Assembly: GCF_000017165.1 (NCBI RefSeq)
Contig: NC_009634.1
Coordinates: forward strand, 634,249 to 698,248
Direction: 5' to 3'
DNA: 64,000 nucleotides
Source: Methanococcus vannielii SB
GTDB taxonomy: Archaea; AGJL01; Methanococci; Methanococcales; Methanococcaceae
Shown here piece after piece: positions 36,897 to 46,839 of the stretch (its first letter is position 1; each line of letters begins with the position of its first letter). The position numbers and the translations under genes were made by a program. The notes beneath the pieces were generated by a model. The model did not search any database, was not told the origin of the DNA, and was given only the letters and a program-made list of their open reading frames with translations.

Positions 36897-38303
36897 GTGG
36901 AATTTATAGAATTCGGCTACGGAAATTCGAGTGATAAAAATTCATTGAAAGCCGGAGCGCATGCCACTTCCGATGCATTGAAAATGATGAATAAGTACTC
37001 CGAAAAACCAAATATTGCATTTTTATCATCTTCTTCAGAATATGATCCAGAAGAAGTCTTAAATGGAGTAAAACTAATACTTGGGAACAAAACCCCTATT
37101 GTTGGCACTAGTTCTAAATATCAAATATCTGGAAAAACCGTGGATATAAATAGCGTTTCGGTTGGGATTTTAGGTTCAAAATATTTTAACGTTGGAATGG
37201 GAGTTTGTTTAGGAGCATCCATACATCCGAAAGAGTGCGGTAGAAAAGCCGTTAAAGATGCAGTTAAAAACTTAGGAATGATGCCAAAATTAATTTACGT
37301 AATATCTGACTTTTGCGAACATGAAGAGCATGTTTTAAAAGGCATTATTGAGGAAGTAGGTGTTACAATACCTGTTTTTGGGGCAGTTTCATCGGATAGT
37401 TTAGAATTTGAAAAAACTTATCAGTACGGAAACGATGTATATATTGATAGTATTGTCTGTGTTGCTTTTGGGGGAGACATTGTTCCAAAAATTTCTTACG
37501 GGCGTTACTTAGAATCTGGAAAAAATGCAAAGACTGTAAAAAATATTATTACAAAATCTGATAAAAGAACGATAAAAGAAATAAATAAGATGCCTGCTTT
37601 AAAAAAATATTTAGAAATATCGGGATTTGAAGGGATAGAAGAAGACATAGCTAAAAATCCAGAATTTTACCTTTCAAATCCTCTTGGAATAATGGATACC
37701 AATGGCGATATACATTTAAAAGGCCCCATATATATTAAAAATGACGAAATAGTTACTGGATCAAATATTAGAAGTTCAAACGAATTAAAAGTTGTAAATG
37801 TTAATGAAAAGACTGTTGAAAAGATATTTACGGAAAATATTGAAGTTTTAAAAAACACGTTACCGAATTATTCTCCAGTAGTTACATTTTCTGCAATTTC
37901 ATCGTATTTATTAGAAGTTCATCCAAAACTACTTGAAAACCTCGTTAAATCTCATGATATTGGGCCAGTTCACGGGTTTTCAAGTTTTGGGGAAATGGTT
38001 TTTGGAAGATATGAAAACTACTCAATTACGATGTGTTCACTAACTCCAGATTTAGTGTCCATAAGTGCGAAAGAAGGAATACATATGTTTACAAAACATC
38101 CTGCAACAAAAGAAACACTTTTAAAAATTAATGAACTTGGAGGGTCCGTAAAAGTTGAAGAACTTGGAAATGCACTTGGGATTCATAGGCGATCTGCATA
38201 CGACCGTGTAGAGCCCCTATTAAAATACGGATTTTCGGAAAAAGAAGGTGCATTAATTACCATTACTGAACTTGGAAGATTGCTTTTAAAGTTTGATTTT
38301 TAA
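36897..38303 (+). CDS. FIST domain protein with C-terminal winged-helix-like domain
   Basis: A 468-residue protein. Residues about 25-210 resemble the FIST N domain (GTSSKYQISGKTVDINSVSVGILG, VGMGVCLGASIHP, VFGAVSSDS), and about 215-370 the FIST C domain (NPLGIMDTNGDIHLKGPIYIKN, HGFSSFGEMVFG). FIST domains are thought to bind small ligands in signalling. The last 65 residues (TKETLLKINELGGSVKVEELGNAL ... RRSAYDRVEPLLKYGF) look like a winged helix-turn-helix. It starts with GTG at 36897, preceded by GGTGTTAAT. It is divergent from the response regulator and kinase, suggesting a ligand-responsive regulator in one circuit. No target is proven. Confidence 0.75.
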   Translation: MEFIEFGYGNSSDKNSLKAGAHATSDALKMMNKYSEKPNIAFLSSSSEYDPEEVLNGVKLILGNKTPIVGTSSKYQISGKTVDINSVSVGILGSKYFNVGMGVCLGASIHPKECGRKAVKDAVKNLGMMPKLIYVISDFCEHEEHVLKGIIEEVGVTIPVFGAVSSDSLEFEKTYQYGNDVYIDSIVCVAFGGDIVPKISYGRYLESGKNAKTVKNIITKSDKRTIKEINKMPALKKYLEISGFEGIEEDIAKNPEFYLSNPLGIMDTNGDIHLKGPIYIKNDEIVTGSNIRSSNELKVVNVNEKTVEKIFTENIEVLKNTLPNYSPVVTFSAISSYLLEVHPKLLENLVKSHDIGPVHGFSSFGEMVFGRYENYSITMCSLTPDLVSISAKEGIHMFTKHPATKETLLKINELGGSVKVEELGNALGIHRRSAYDRVEPLLKYGFSEKEGALITITELGRLLLKFDF

Positions 38304-38328
38304 TTAAAACAAAAATTTAAAACTAAAA

Positions 38329-39084
38329 TTATATTTCCATTGAATTAAGTCTTTTTGAAATATGTATTAACGTATTTTTCAAATTTTCATCATTTTTATA
38401 ATTTTCAACAATTTTTAAAAGTTGCAATTTATCCATTTTTTTGTATTCGACTACATAATCCGTAATTAATGGAACACATCTTGTAAGTTCGTCCACAATT
38501 GAAATCGTTGACTTTCTGGCGGTTCTTGAAAGGGGGTTTAAATCAATTGCAATAACGGTTTTACCCATTTTTACGAGTGCTTCAGCCCTATCGCCATCTT
38601 CTAATGGAACTAAAACTACATCTGCCGTATAAATACCAGATTCTGAAACTTTTCCCCTTAAATGGTCAATTCCCGGAATCTTTTTATCTGCTTCGTCAAT
38701 TCCAAGTAAAGTGATTCCAGATTTAACATCTTCTTCAAACAATTTTTTTATTTTCTGTTCTCGTTCAGTAGTCCTGTAAAATAAATTTACCTCGATTTTA
38801 CCATTCAATTCCCTTGCAAGTTTCACAAATTCATCTTTTGCCAAAGCTACACTGTTTCCATTTATTGAAATTACCGGGTTTTTCGAAAGAACCATTAGGG
38901 CAGCAGTAACTTTTATTGCATTTAGGGCCTCTGGAGTTGTAGTTTCCCCTAAAAGGTAGTCAAAAGTTTCACCTCTCCCATGTGCAATCATTCCACCCTT
39001 TGCCAAAACCCCCGATTCAAAAGCTTCGACAATTCTATCTCTATTTAATAATGACCTGTATCTTGGGTGCGTTTTTGGAACCAT
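38329..39084 (-). CDS. 4-phosphopantoate--beta-alanine ligase (archaeal phosphopantothenate synthetase)
   Basis: A 251-residue enzyme of the archaeal phosphopantothenate synthetase family (DUF137). It has [21 protein letters not shown] at the N-terminus, [29 protein letters not shown] and [25 protein letters not shown]. It joins 4-phosphopantoate and beta-alanine with ATP, the archaeal route to coenzyme A. GGTGAG precedes the ATG. It is convergent with the FIST gene across 25 bp. Confidence 0.88.
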   Translation of the reverse strand: MVPKTHPRYRSLLNRDRIVEAFESGVLAKGGMIAHGRGETFDYLLGETTTPEALNAIKVTAALMVLSKNPVISINGNSVALAKDEFVKLARELNGKIEVNLFYRTTEREQKIKKLFEEDVKSGITLLGIDEADKKIPGIDHLRGKVSESGIYTADVVLVPLEDGDRAEALVKMGKTVIAIDLNPLSRTARKSTISIVDELTRCVPLITDYVVEYKKMDKLQLLKIVENYKNDENLKNTLIHISKRLNSMEI

Positions 39085-39131
39085 TAAACCTCACCGGTTG
39101 CTATTTTTAATTTTATGCGTTTTAGTATCGA

Positions 39132-40277
39132 TTATTGAGTTACTAAATTAAAAAATAAGCATTTTAAATATTCTAAATCTTTATTTGCCATTGTAATTAC
39201 GTGATCAGGTGCTTGTGTTCGGTACGGGCCAATTTGCCGTATCTCTTTTTTTGCACGGATTGATGATGATACAACAGTATTCTTAAAGCTTTCCCTGTCA
39301 ACATGGTGTGAACATGAACAAGTTACAAGCATTCTTTTTGCAAGCTTTAAACCAAGATAATTCATTGCATTGTATGCATTAAGTGCATTTTTAAGGTCTT
39401 TTGATGAATCAGTAAATGCAGGAGGGTCTAAAATCACTACATCATATACATCATTGTTTTTTATCATTTCTTTCATTAAATCAAAAGCGTTTCCAGTTAA
39501 AAAATTGTAATTTTTAATGTCGTTTAATTCCATATTTTCTTTTGCTTGAATGCTCGCTTTTTCAGATATATCAATTGCAGTTACTTCTGCACCCCTTATC
39601 CCTGCATGAACCGAAAATCCACCCGTATAACTACAAATATCTAAAACTTTATCGCCCTTTTTCACGTAGTTTTCAAGATCAATTCTGTTTTCCCTCTGGT
39701 CTAAAAAAAAACCAGTTTTATGTCCTTTCATGTTTACCATAAATTTAGCGTTTCCTTCAAAAATTACAGTTTCAATCTGGGATTTATCGCCAAAAATCTT
39801 CGTTTTAACTTCGCTTCCCTTTTTACCACTCTGTACATAAAGCGTTTCTATATCTGTATTTTCAAATAGGCATTCAAAAATTAAATCTGAATATTCGTCC
39901 ATGATTTTTGAGGAAACTTGCATCGATGCAATGTTATTGTATTTATCAATAATTAATGATGGAAGACTATCTGCTTCTGCGTAAACCATTCTGTAAGTAT
40001 TTTTATAATTTAAAATATTTTCTCGGTAATTTTTTGCAGCTAAAAGCCTAGACTTAAAAAAATCATAATCAACTTCTTCTTCTTTTTTCGTAAGAAGTTT
40101 AATCAAGGGATATTTCGGGTCATAAAGTGCCTTTCCAACAAATTTACCATTATAAGAAATATCGATAATTTCTTCTTGTTTTGGAAATTCTTCTTTATTT
40201 AATACTGCATTTTTGTAAATTATGCTTGAAAAATTTGAAAGAGATGTAAAAGCACGTTTATCTATTTGAAATGACAT
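39132..40277 (-). CDS. Class I SAM-dependent rRNA methyltransferase (RlmI-like)
   Basis: A 381-residue protein of the RlmI/YccW group. The N-terminal part is PUA-like (VGKALYDPKYPLIKLLT), followed by LPSLIIDKYNN and then the methyltransferase with motif I VLDICSYTGGFSVHAG, motif II VTAIDIS and motif IV VVILDPPAF. The CSCSHHV motif near the end is the conserved Cys region. It probably makes 5-methylcytosine in rRNA. The start ATG is preceded by GGTGG. Confidence 0.88.
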   Translation of the reverse strand: MSFQIDKRAFTSLSNFSSIIYKNAVLNKEEFPKQEEIIDISYNGKFVGKALYDPKYPLIKLLTKKEEEVDYDFFKSRLLAAKNYRENILNYKNTYRMVYAEADSLPSLIIDKYNNIASMQVSSKIMDEYSDLIFECLFENTDIETLYVQSGKKGSEVKTKIFGDKSQIETVIFEGNAKFMVNMKGHKTGFFLDQRENRIDLENYVKKGDKVLDICSYTGGFSVHAGIRGAEVTAIDISEKASIQAKENMELNDIKNYNFLTGNAFDLMKEMIKNNDVYDVVILDPPAFTDSSKDLKNALNAYNAMNYLGLKLAKRMLVTCSCSHHVDRESFKNTVVSSSIRAKKEIRQIGPYRTQAPDHVITMANKDLEYLKCLFFNLVTQ

Positions 40278-40347
40278 GAAACCACCATTTTATGGAAAAA
40301 TAATTTAAAAATAATAGATTTAATAGCATAAGTAATAATTTTTATAT

Positions 40348-40995
40348 TTATCTTTTCAAGTGTGCATCCCAGTCAGCAAGGAATTTTTCAATTCCAATGT
40401 CCGTTAAAGAATGGTTGAATAATTTATCAAGTACGTCAAATGGAATTGTAGCTACATCTGCGCCCATTTTTGCGGATTCGGTTACGTGAATCGGGTGCCT
40501 TACGGATGCAACGATAACTTCTGTTTCAATCCCGTATGCTGAAAATATCTGCATAATTTCTGAAATTAATAAAAGTCCATCTTGACCAATATCGTCAAGC
40601 CGTCCAACGAATGGGGAAACATAAGTTGCTCCTGCTTTTGCTGCGAGTAAAGCTTGATTTGCTGAAAATATTAATGTAACATTTGTTTTAATTCCTTCTT
40701 TTGAAAGAATATTTACTGCCTTCATTCCTTCTTTTGTCATTGGGATTTTTATAACAACGTTTTCTGCAATTTTTACAAGTTCTTTTGCTTCTTTAATCAT
40801 TCCTTCTGCATCAAGTGCAATAACTTCTGCACTTACTGGGCCTTTTACTATTGAGCATATTTCTTTAATAACCTCGTAAAAGTCTCTTCCTTCTTTTTTA
40901 ATCAGACTTGGATTTGTCGTAACTCCGTCAACTAACCCTAATGCATTAAATTCCTTAATTTTTTCAACGTTTGCAGTGTCTAAAAAAAACTTCAT
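40348..40995 (-). CDS. tal: Transaldolase (TalC/fructose-6-phosphate aldolase type)
   Basis: A 215-residue short transaldolase: [35 protein letters not shown] at the N-terminus, [10 protein letters not shown], the Schiff-base lysine region [11 protein letters not shown], and [31 protein letters not shown]. It belongs to the non-oxidative pentose phosphate pathway, which supplies ribose phosphates from fructose 6-phosphate. GGTGAA precedes its ATG. Together with the hexulose-phosphate synthase fusion in this window, two routes to pentose phosphates are represented. Confidence 0.92.
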   Translation of the reverse strand: MKFFLDTANVEKIKEFNALGLVDGVTTNPSLIKKEGRDFYEVIKEICSIVKGPVSAEVIALDAEGMIKEAKELVKIAENVVIKIPMTKEGMKAVNILSKEGIKTNVTLIFSANQALLAAKAGATYVSPFVGRLDDIGQDGLLLISEIMQIFSAYGIETEVIVASVRHPIHVTESAKMGADVATIPFDVLDKLFNHSLTDIGIEKFLADWDAHLKR

Positions 40996-41080
40996 CCTTT
41001 TTCACCATTTTGTGTTTCGCTTTTACTAAAATTATAGATAAAGATATTTATAGCTAATGCAGATTTTCTAAATTTGTACA

Positions 41081-41692
41081 TTATAAAAAAGTCAGATTAA
41101 ATTCCTCTGCAAGCCATTTGGCTTTTTTTGCACCTTTTGGATATTTTTTAAATATTTTTTCAATCATTTCGTCCCTATTTATTGAATTAACTCCAAATTC
41201 TAAAATTTCCAATACTATATCGTAAACTTCATGACTTTTCCAATTTGGAACCTCTAAAGTCATGCAAAAGTCCGTTTCTTTAAATTTTTTTCTTAAAGCC
41301 GGAGGAATTGAGGCCATTAAAACTCCATTATTTAAATCCACAAATGGAGGAATTCCGCTAATGTTAACTCGATTCAATTCAGTTAATTTAAAATATGAAT
41401 TTTTGGAATAAGAATGAATCTCAAAATAAAATTCTGGTCGATATTCCTCGATTAAACCTAAAAGAATTTTTCCAGCATTCGTTTTATAATATTTTTCGTC
41501 AAGTGTTGAAACGTACTTTGAGTTTTTAGTAATTTCTGGAATTATTACTATGTTTCCAAAAATATCGGGTAAATTTAACCGATTTTTCAGTAATTCTAAA
41601 ATTTTTGACGTGTATTTTGATTCATTCCCATGAATTCCTGCTAAAAATAGTTTTTTTGGAAAACTTTCTCGAGAATTGCTATAAATTTTCAA
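41081..41692 (-). CDS. DUF2119 family protein, zinc carboxypeptidase-like
   Basis: A 203-residue protein of the DUF2119 archaeal family with features of the succinylglutamate desuccinylase/aspartoacylase fold: FLAGIHGNESKY (GxHGNE, metal binding) near the N-terminus and YFEIHSYSKNSY (metal-binding His). The usual C-terminal catalytic Glu may be in TLEVPNW. The substrate is unknown. The start is TTG at 41692, with GGTGTAATTT upstream. It is a single gene, minus strand, between transaldolase and PurO. Confidence 0.75.
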   Translation of the reverse strand: MKIYSNSRESFPKKLFLAGIHGNESKYTSKILELLKNRLNLPDIFGNIVIIPEITKNSKYVSTLDEKYYKTNAGKILLGLIEEYRPEFYFEIHSYSKNSYFKLTELNRVNISGIPPFVDLNNGVLMASIPPALRKKFKETDFCMTLEVPNWKSHEVYDIVLEILEFGVNSINRDEMIEKIFKKYPKGAKKAKWLAEEFNLTFL

Positions 41693-41768
41693 AAATTACA
41701 CCGCATATATTTAAAATAAGATTAAAATAGTTATAATTTAATTATAAAGTAGATAAAGTACTTATAAC

Positions 41769-42374
41769 TTAAAGAGTTGCAATTTTAAATCCAGAATCCA
41801 TTAAAACAGTTGTGGAAGTTACTGGCTTTTCAAATTCGTTATGTTCCATTATAAATTTACAGAGGTCTTCAGGCGTATTTTTAGAAACTTCAATTTTTTG
41901 ATGTTCTGTAATTTTACACGCTTCATAAGTACTTAAGTAATATGCATAACCTTCTTCAAGCTCTACTTTTTTAATCCGGATATCATTATCTGAAACATAA
42001 CCCATGTAGGCTTCATTGTCAGTTAAAACCGCTGCAATTCTTGGAGTATTAAAATCATCCTTTTCATAGTCCATTGTTAATAATGAATACGATAAAGCAT
42101 CTCGTATAGGAAGACCAATTCTAATTTTATCTGCGATTATGTCAGTATGCGAACCATTGGTAACTACTGCAATATTTCCTACAATTTTTACACAATTATA
42201 TGTAATATATGGGTTTTTAAACATTTCTTCTAAGTTTTTAGGTAAAATTGCAACTGTTTCGTCGTTCATTATTTTTGCAATCCGGTTTGGAAAACTCCTA
42301 CTTGAAACCCGGTATGTTACAAACGGCTTCCCATTTAAGGTTTTTCCCAAAACTAAAAATCTACCAATGTACAT
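41769..42374 (-). CDS. purO: IMP cyclohydrolase, archaeal type
   Basis: A 201-residue protein of the archaeal PurO family: [31 protein letters not shown] at the N-terminus, then [11 protein letters not shown] and NTPRIAAVL. It performs the last step of purine synthesis, closing FAICAR to IMP, and is found only in archaea. GGTGG lies before the ATG at 42374. It is followed by a small ferredoxin gene upstream on the same strand (42428-42586), with about 50 bp between them. Confidence 0.9.
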
Positions 42375-42427
42375 AAAACCACCTGAATTAATATTTTTAT
42401 AACTTTATCCATTTTTAAAGGGAGATT

Positions 42428-42586
42428 CTAATTTTTAATTGCATTTAATGGACAGTAACTTACACAAAGTCCGCATTTGGTACATTTTTCACATTCAATC
42501 TCTGCGTTTCCAATTGAAGTAATAGCCCCATTTGGGCAGAAAGGAACACAAGTTCCACATCCAACACAACATTCTAAAATTTTCAT
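42428..42586 (-). CDS. Small 2[4Fe-4S] ferredoxin
   Basis: A 52-residue ferredoxin, too short for many gene finders. The two cluster motifs are CVGCGTCVPFCPNG and CEKCTKCGLCVSYCPLN, and it starts at ATG 42586 after GGT. It probably carries low-potential electrons between the many ferredoxin-dependent enzymes; which partner is not indicated by the neighbours (PurO and a membrane protein). Confidence 0.9.
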   Translation of the reverse strand: MKILECCVGCGTCVPFCPNGAITSIGNAEIECEKCTKCGLCVSYCPLNAIKN

Positions 42587-42611
42587 GGTTACCACGATAT
42601 TATACAATATG

Positions 42612-43250
42612 TTAATTAAAACTATTTATTTCTTGGTTTTTTAGATTTATTTCGTATTTTTTAAGTTCATCAATTGTCATTCTTTGTTTGCATTCGGTAG
42701 AGGGAATAACGTAGAGGAGTTTTGGATCACTAGGCTCCCCTTTTAATCCGAGTACAACTAAATCTGCAAATATCGTTTCCTCATAAATTTTTATAACTTC
42801 ATTTACGGGATAAGACTTTTTATAGAGTGGAAAAACGGATTTATCAAAATAATAAATCTTTTCGTCAGTTTCAGTTAGCCCGTAACTCTTCAAATAATTA
42901 ATAAACTGTTTAATTTCCCATTTTTCACTTTTAGCATCGGATGTTTCTAAAATGGATATTTCATTAATTATTCTAGCTTCTTTAAGTTCTTCAATAGGTA
43001 TATTTTGACTAAAATTTATTTTAACATCCCCATTTTCAGAAGTTCCTGTAATCTTAATTTTTCTCTTTCTTAAATTTTTAATCGTTTGGGATACTAATTT
43101 TTTAGCTTTTTTATATGAGTAATAAATTATTGCTAAAAATATTCCCAAAAATATCATCGGTATAATTAAAAATAACCCAATTAATACGATGGGAATTAGA
43201 AAAATCCAAAATATTGGAGTTATTTTATTTAAACTGTATACTTTAATCAT
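42612..43250 (-). CDS. Hypothetical membrane protein
   Basis: A 212-residue protein I do not recognise. Residues 10-45 are two close hydrophobic stretches (ITPIFWIFLIPIVLIGLFLIIP, FLGIFLAIIYYSY) that form a hairpin or anchor. The rest is cytosolic-looking and charged, with KINFSQNIPIEELKEARI and a C-terminal PKLLYVIPSTECKQRMTIDELKKYE. ATG at 43250 has AGGTGAT upstream; the frame opens 12 bases earlier at GTG. It follows FEN-1 by 12 bp and is likely co-transcribed with it. Confidence 0.65.
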   Translation of the reverse strand: MIKVYSLNKITPIFWIFLIPIVLIGLFLIIPMIFLGIFLAIIYYSYKKAKKLVSQTIKNLRKRKIKITGTSENGDVKINFSQNIPIEELKEARIINEISILETSDAKSEKWEIKQFINYLKSYGLTETDEKIYYFDKSVFPLYKKSYPVNEVIKIYEETIFADLVVLGLKGEPSDPKLLYVIPSTECKQRMTIDELKKYEINLKNQEINSFN

Positions 43251-43262
43251 TTTTAAAATCAC

Positions 43263-44237
43263 CTAAAACCACGATTCAAGGCTTTTTTGGGATTTTTTGT
43301 TACCCAACAGTAAATCTAGTTTTTCGATATTGGGTAATACCCGTTCTTTTGAAAAGTCATTTTCTTCCACTAAAAATTCAATTAGTTCGTCTTTTCTTGG
43401 AAGTTTTAACCCGATTTCGTAGTCAGTTATTACGTTTGGTTCATCAAATATTTTTCTAATTTCAGAATAGTTTTGAATTTCAAAAGCATATTTTTCCATT
43501 TGCCCTTTTTTGACAACTTCAAATGCTTTTTTTGGGCCAATTCCCTTAATTCCCCCTGGATTATAATCTGTACCAATTAATATCGCTACATCAATTAGTT
43601 CTAAAAGATTAACATTTAGTTCAGTTAAAACTTTTGAAAGTTCAATCAATTCTAGACTCTTGTTTGACGAAGTTATGTTTTTTACAACGCTTTCTGCACC
43701 ATAAAGAATAGAATCATAATCTTGACTTACTACAAATGACGCATTTTTTGATTTTACAAGTTCTGCACATTGGGCTTCTCCTTCGGAAGGTGCATTAATA
43801 TATGGGACACCCATGAGTTCTAAAAGCCGTTTAGAATTTTCAATTGTTTTTTTATCTAGAAAATTAGCTCTTTTTGCATATTTTTGCATATTTTCTAAAT
43901 TATCCTGTTCTTTTGCTTCGAGGTAATTTTCAAGTGCGTTTTGGCGCAATTTTCGCCTATCTTCTTTGGTTTTTTCTTTTAAATCATGCGATTTTCCATC
44001 AAAAACCCATATTGGAGTTATTTCGTTTTCCAACATATATATTGTTTTATAAAATATACCATTATAAGTTGATGTAATCTCCCCACTCCTATTTTTTAAA
44101 GGACTCCCGTCTTTTAGGCGAATGCTTGATAAAAACTGGTAAATTACATTCATTGCATCTATTGCTGCTGATTTAGTTCTTAAAAGTTTTAAAGAGATTT
44201 CTTTTTTAGGAATTATATCTCCAAACTGAACTCCCAT
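43263..44237 (-). CDS. fen: Flap endonuclease 1
   Basis: A 324-residue FEN-1. The N domain has KSAAIDAMNVIYQFLSSIRL with the first metal-binding Asp, and WVFDGKSHDLK. The I domain has APSEGEAQCAELV and VSQDYDSILYG with the second metal site, and GTDYNPGGIKGIGPKKAFEV is the helix-hairpin-helix. It ends with QKSLESWF, a PIP box for PCNA binding. It removes 5' flaps during Okazaki fragment maturation. It lies 33 bp downstream of the RecJ-like nuclease gene. Confidence 0.93.
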   Translation of the reverse strand: MGVQFGDIIPKKEISLKLLRTKSAAIDAMNVIYQFLSSIRLKDGSPLKNRSGEITSTYNGIFYKTIYMLENEITPIWVFDGKSHDLKEKTKEDRRKLRQNALENYLEAKEQDNLENMQKYAKRANFLDKKTIENSKRLLELMGVPYINAPSEGEAQCAELVKSKNASFVVSQDYDSILYGAESVVKNITSSNKSLELIELSKVLTELNVNLLELIDVAILIGTDYNPGGIKGIGPKKAFEVVKKGQMEKYAFEIQNYSEIRKIFDEPNVITDYEIGLKLPRKDELIEFLVEENDFSKERVLPNIEKLDLLLGNKKSQKSLESWF

Positions 44238-44270
44238 AAAAACACCAATTAAGAGGTAATATAAAATAAG

Positions 44271-46556
44271 TTAGACATTTTGATTCATTCCATTAACTAT
44301 TTCGAAAAATCTATTAAGTACTTTTTCTCTTAAGCCCTCAACAAACTTCAAACTTCCAGCACATTCGTGTCCGCCACCGTCAAGGGATGCTTCAGGAATT
44401 TCATCAATTAACCTATTTACGATTAGATTTAGATTAAAGCTAAATTTATCACTTACTGCATCAGTTGCCCTAACAACTCCAAAGTCGGGCCCATATGAAA
44501 GCGTAATTATTGGAGTATTTGCAGGATGTTTTAAAACTATCGAGTCATGTGCAAAACCGCAAGTTTTTCCAGGCGCTGGAAATGTAAATTTATGGGCGTA
44601 TTTTTCAACATCAAGTATGTTATAAATAATTCCATTTTGTAAAACTTCGGTTTTAATTGCAGGTTTTACTGCTTTCATTTGCCTATCTACCATTGACATT
44701 GCCCTTTCATATAGAATATTAATGAGTTTTTCATGTCTTTTAAAGTCTTTTTTATTCATTCCATATATGTCTTCTACAATGCCCATTCCATTCATAAATT
44801 TCAAATAAAATGCTTCAAAATCCATACAAAGTCCGATTTTTTCTAAATCTTCCCTAGCATATATTTTTCCACTTCCAAATTCTGCACTGCATGAGTTAAA
44901 TCTGTCAAGTGCAATTTTTATGTAACTATCAATAGCTTCGCCTTTAGCGTGATCCCCTACAACAGCAATTCCGGGCAAATGGCTAATTAAATCAGTAACG
45001 TCTGGATTTATCATTCTTGCAACTTCAGTTCCTAAAACTCCGGCTGTTAAATTACTGTTTCCACCAACTAAATAGGGATTTACGTGTGCTTCAACGTACT
45101 CATCAACTTCAACTTTCCCATCGATTATATCTCCAGGGAAGTGGTGATCTACAACAACAACTTCTACATCGTAAGCTTTAACCTTTGAAACTGCAGGTAT
45201 ATCCTCGTCAGTACTCCCGTTGTCCACAAGAACTATTAAAGGCATTTTTTGCCCAAATCTTAAATTATCTTCAATCGAAAATACTAAATCCTTAGTTACA
45301 TCCTCTAATTCATAAAATGGAGCTTTTGAAGGACTTCTTCTAAAGAAATGCCACTGCGCACCTGCATCCATTGAAAATTTTTCAAGAATGGGGATAATTG
45401 CTTTTTCAAGTGCAATTCCACCACAGTAGCCATCTGTATCTGCATGATGCCTTACAATTACTGGCCTTCCATCTAAAACTGCTCTTCTAATTCTTTTTGC
45501 AACATCTGCCATTTTTGGCCGTAATTTCTCCAAAATTTCATTATCTACTAAAAACTCTATATCACTTGAAGGTTCTGCTTTTTTATCTAACTGTGAATCT
45601 ATATTTAGTTTAACTTCTTCGGCAGTGTCCCCTTCGAGTTTCTCAAGCCTTATCCGTTCTATCTGTAATTTTCCATCCCTTACAGATACTGACCCGACTA
45701 CATCAATAATTGAACCCATTACTACATCAGGGTGAGTTCTAACTCCCGCAGACTCAAAAGCTGCAATCCATGCAACCTCTGAGCCATCTGTAATTGTAAA
45801 AACAGTTGGACCTGGAGTTTGAACTGCTTGAATTACTTCTCCTTGAATTCTAATAATTTTATCCTTCATATTCATTAATCCAGTTTCAAATATTTCTCTA
45901 ATCGTTATTAAATCGTGTTTTTTCTCCATTTTTTCCAATTTATATCCTACGATTGGAGTATATCTTAAATCGACTTCCCGCTTATCGAGTTTCAATTCAA
46001 AAATTTGTACAACTAGTTCATCGCCGACTTCAAAATCGCTTGGTTTTTTCCCAATAACTTCCCTAAACCTTAAAAGTCCCCTTGTTTTATCATTCAATTG
46101 TACGAATACGCCGTATTTTTCAATCCTATTAACTTTACCTTTATAAAATCTACCTTCTTTTAAGTCATTCATTGTGCATAATTCATCGAGGACATAGACT
46201 ATTTTTTTATTTTCTTGCCTTTCAGATTCTTTGTTCTTACAGTTATCGCAAATCCTAATTTCTTTATTTTCAGGATATTTTCCAATTTCCCTTCCACAAG
46301 AATCGCATTTTATAACTTTTCCAGTGCCCATACAGTAGTCACATTCACCATATTGTGGAATCGTTCCTTTTCCATCGCAGGAAGGGCATGGAACTTCGGC
46401 ATCATCAAAATCATATTTTGAATTTTTTGAAACACTTTTAAAGTGCTTTTTTGTTTCAAATTCTTCCAAATATCCTGTTCCATTACATTCTGGACATTCA
46501 ATATACTTAATTACCTTTTTACCGGTTCCTTCACAAATTTTACAGTTATCAATCAT
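44271..46556 (-). CDS. RecJ-like DHH-family nuclease with N-terminal zinc fingers, S1 and OB domains
   Basis: A 761-residue multidomain protein. Residues 1-95 carry DnaJ-type CxxCxGxG repeats (CKICEGTG, CPECNGTG, CPSCDGKG, CDYCMGTG) and another four-Cys site. Residues about 115-200 are an S1 RNA-binding domain (GRFYKGKVNRIEKYGVFVQLND) and 215-310 an OB-fold (IRIQGEVIQAV). The DHH phosphoesterase starts near 350, with RHHADTDGYCGG, VDNGSTDEDI and VVVDHHFPGD, and ends with the DHHA1 domain (SLDGGGHECAG). This architecture is that of archaeal GINS-associated nuclease/RecJ homologues. GAGGAT precedes the ATG. Confidence 0.88.
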   Translation of the reverse strand: MIDNCKICEGTGKKVIKYIECPECNGTGYLEEFETKKHFKSVSKNSKYDFDDAEVPCPSCDGKGTIPQYGECDYCMGTGKVIKCDSCGREIGKYPENKEIRICDNCKNKESERQENKKIVYVLDELCTMNDLKEGRFYKGKVNRIEKYGVFVQLNDKTRGLLRFREVIGKKPSDFEVGDELVVQIFELKLDKREVDLRYTPIVGYKLEKMEKKHDLITIREIFETGLMNMKDKIIRIQGEVIQAVQTPGPTVFTITDGSEVAWIAAFESAGVRTHPDVVMGSIIDVVGSVSVRDGKLQIERIRLEKLEGDTAEEVKLNIDSQLDKKAEPSSDIEFLVDNEILEKLRPKMADVAKRIRRAVLDGRPVIVRHHADTDGYCGGIALEKAIIPILEKFSMDAGAQWHFFRRSPSKAPFYELEDVTKDLVFSIEDNLRFGQKMPLIVLVDNGSTDEDIPAVSKVKAYDVEVVVVDHHFPGDIIDGKVEVDEYVEAHVNPYLVGGNSNLTAGVLGTEVARMINPDVTDLISHLPGIAVVGDHAKGEAIDSYIKIALDRFNSCSAEFGSGKIYAREDLEKIGLCMDFEAFYLKFMNGMGIVEDIYGMNKKDFKRHEKLINILYERAMSMVDRQMKAVKPAIKTEVLQNGIIYNILDVEKYAHKFTFPAPGKTCGFAHDSIVLKHPANTPIITLSYGPDFGVVRATDAVSDKFSFNLNLIVNRLIDEIPEASLDGGGHECAGSLKFVEGLREKVLNRFFEIVNGMNQNV

Positions 46557-46839
46557 AGTTATCCTCGTAAATTGAATTAATAATTATTAGTAATAAATGT
46601 ATAAAATAAATAGATTAAACTGTTTCTTTAAAAACAATGTAAATTTAATTATATATAATTAATTAAAATAATGCGTATCTAAAAACAGATTTAACAGCAG
46701 TTTTTTATAAAAAAATATAAAATTTCACTAGTTATACGTATTTTGGCGAAAATTAGTAAAAAATAATGCTTTTAAGGTACATGTGTAAGCATATCAATTA
46801 AATTACCATTGTACAGTTTAAAATGTTAAATTTAAAATG

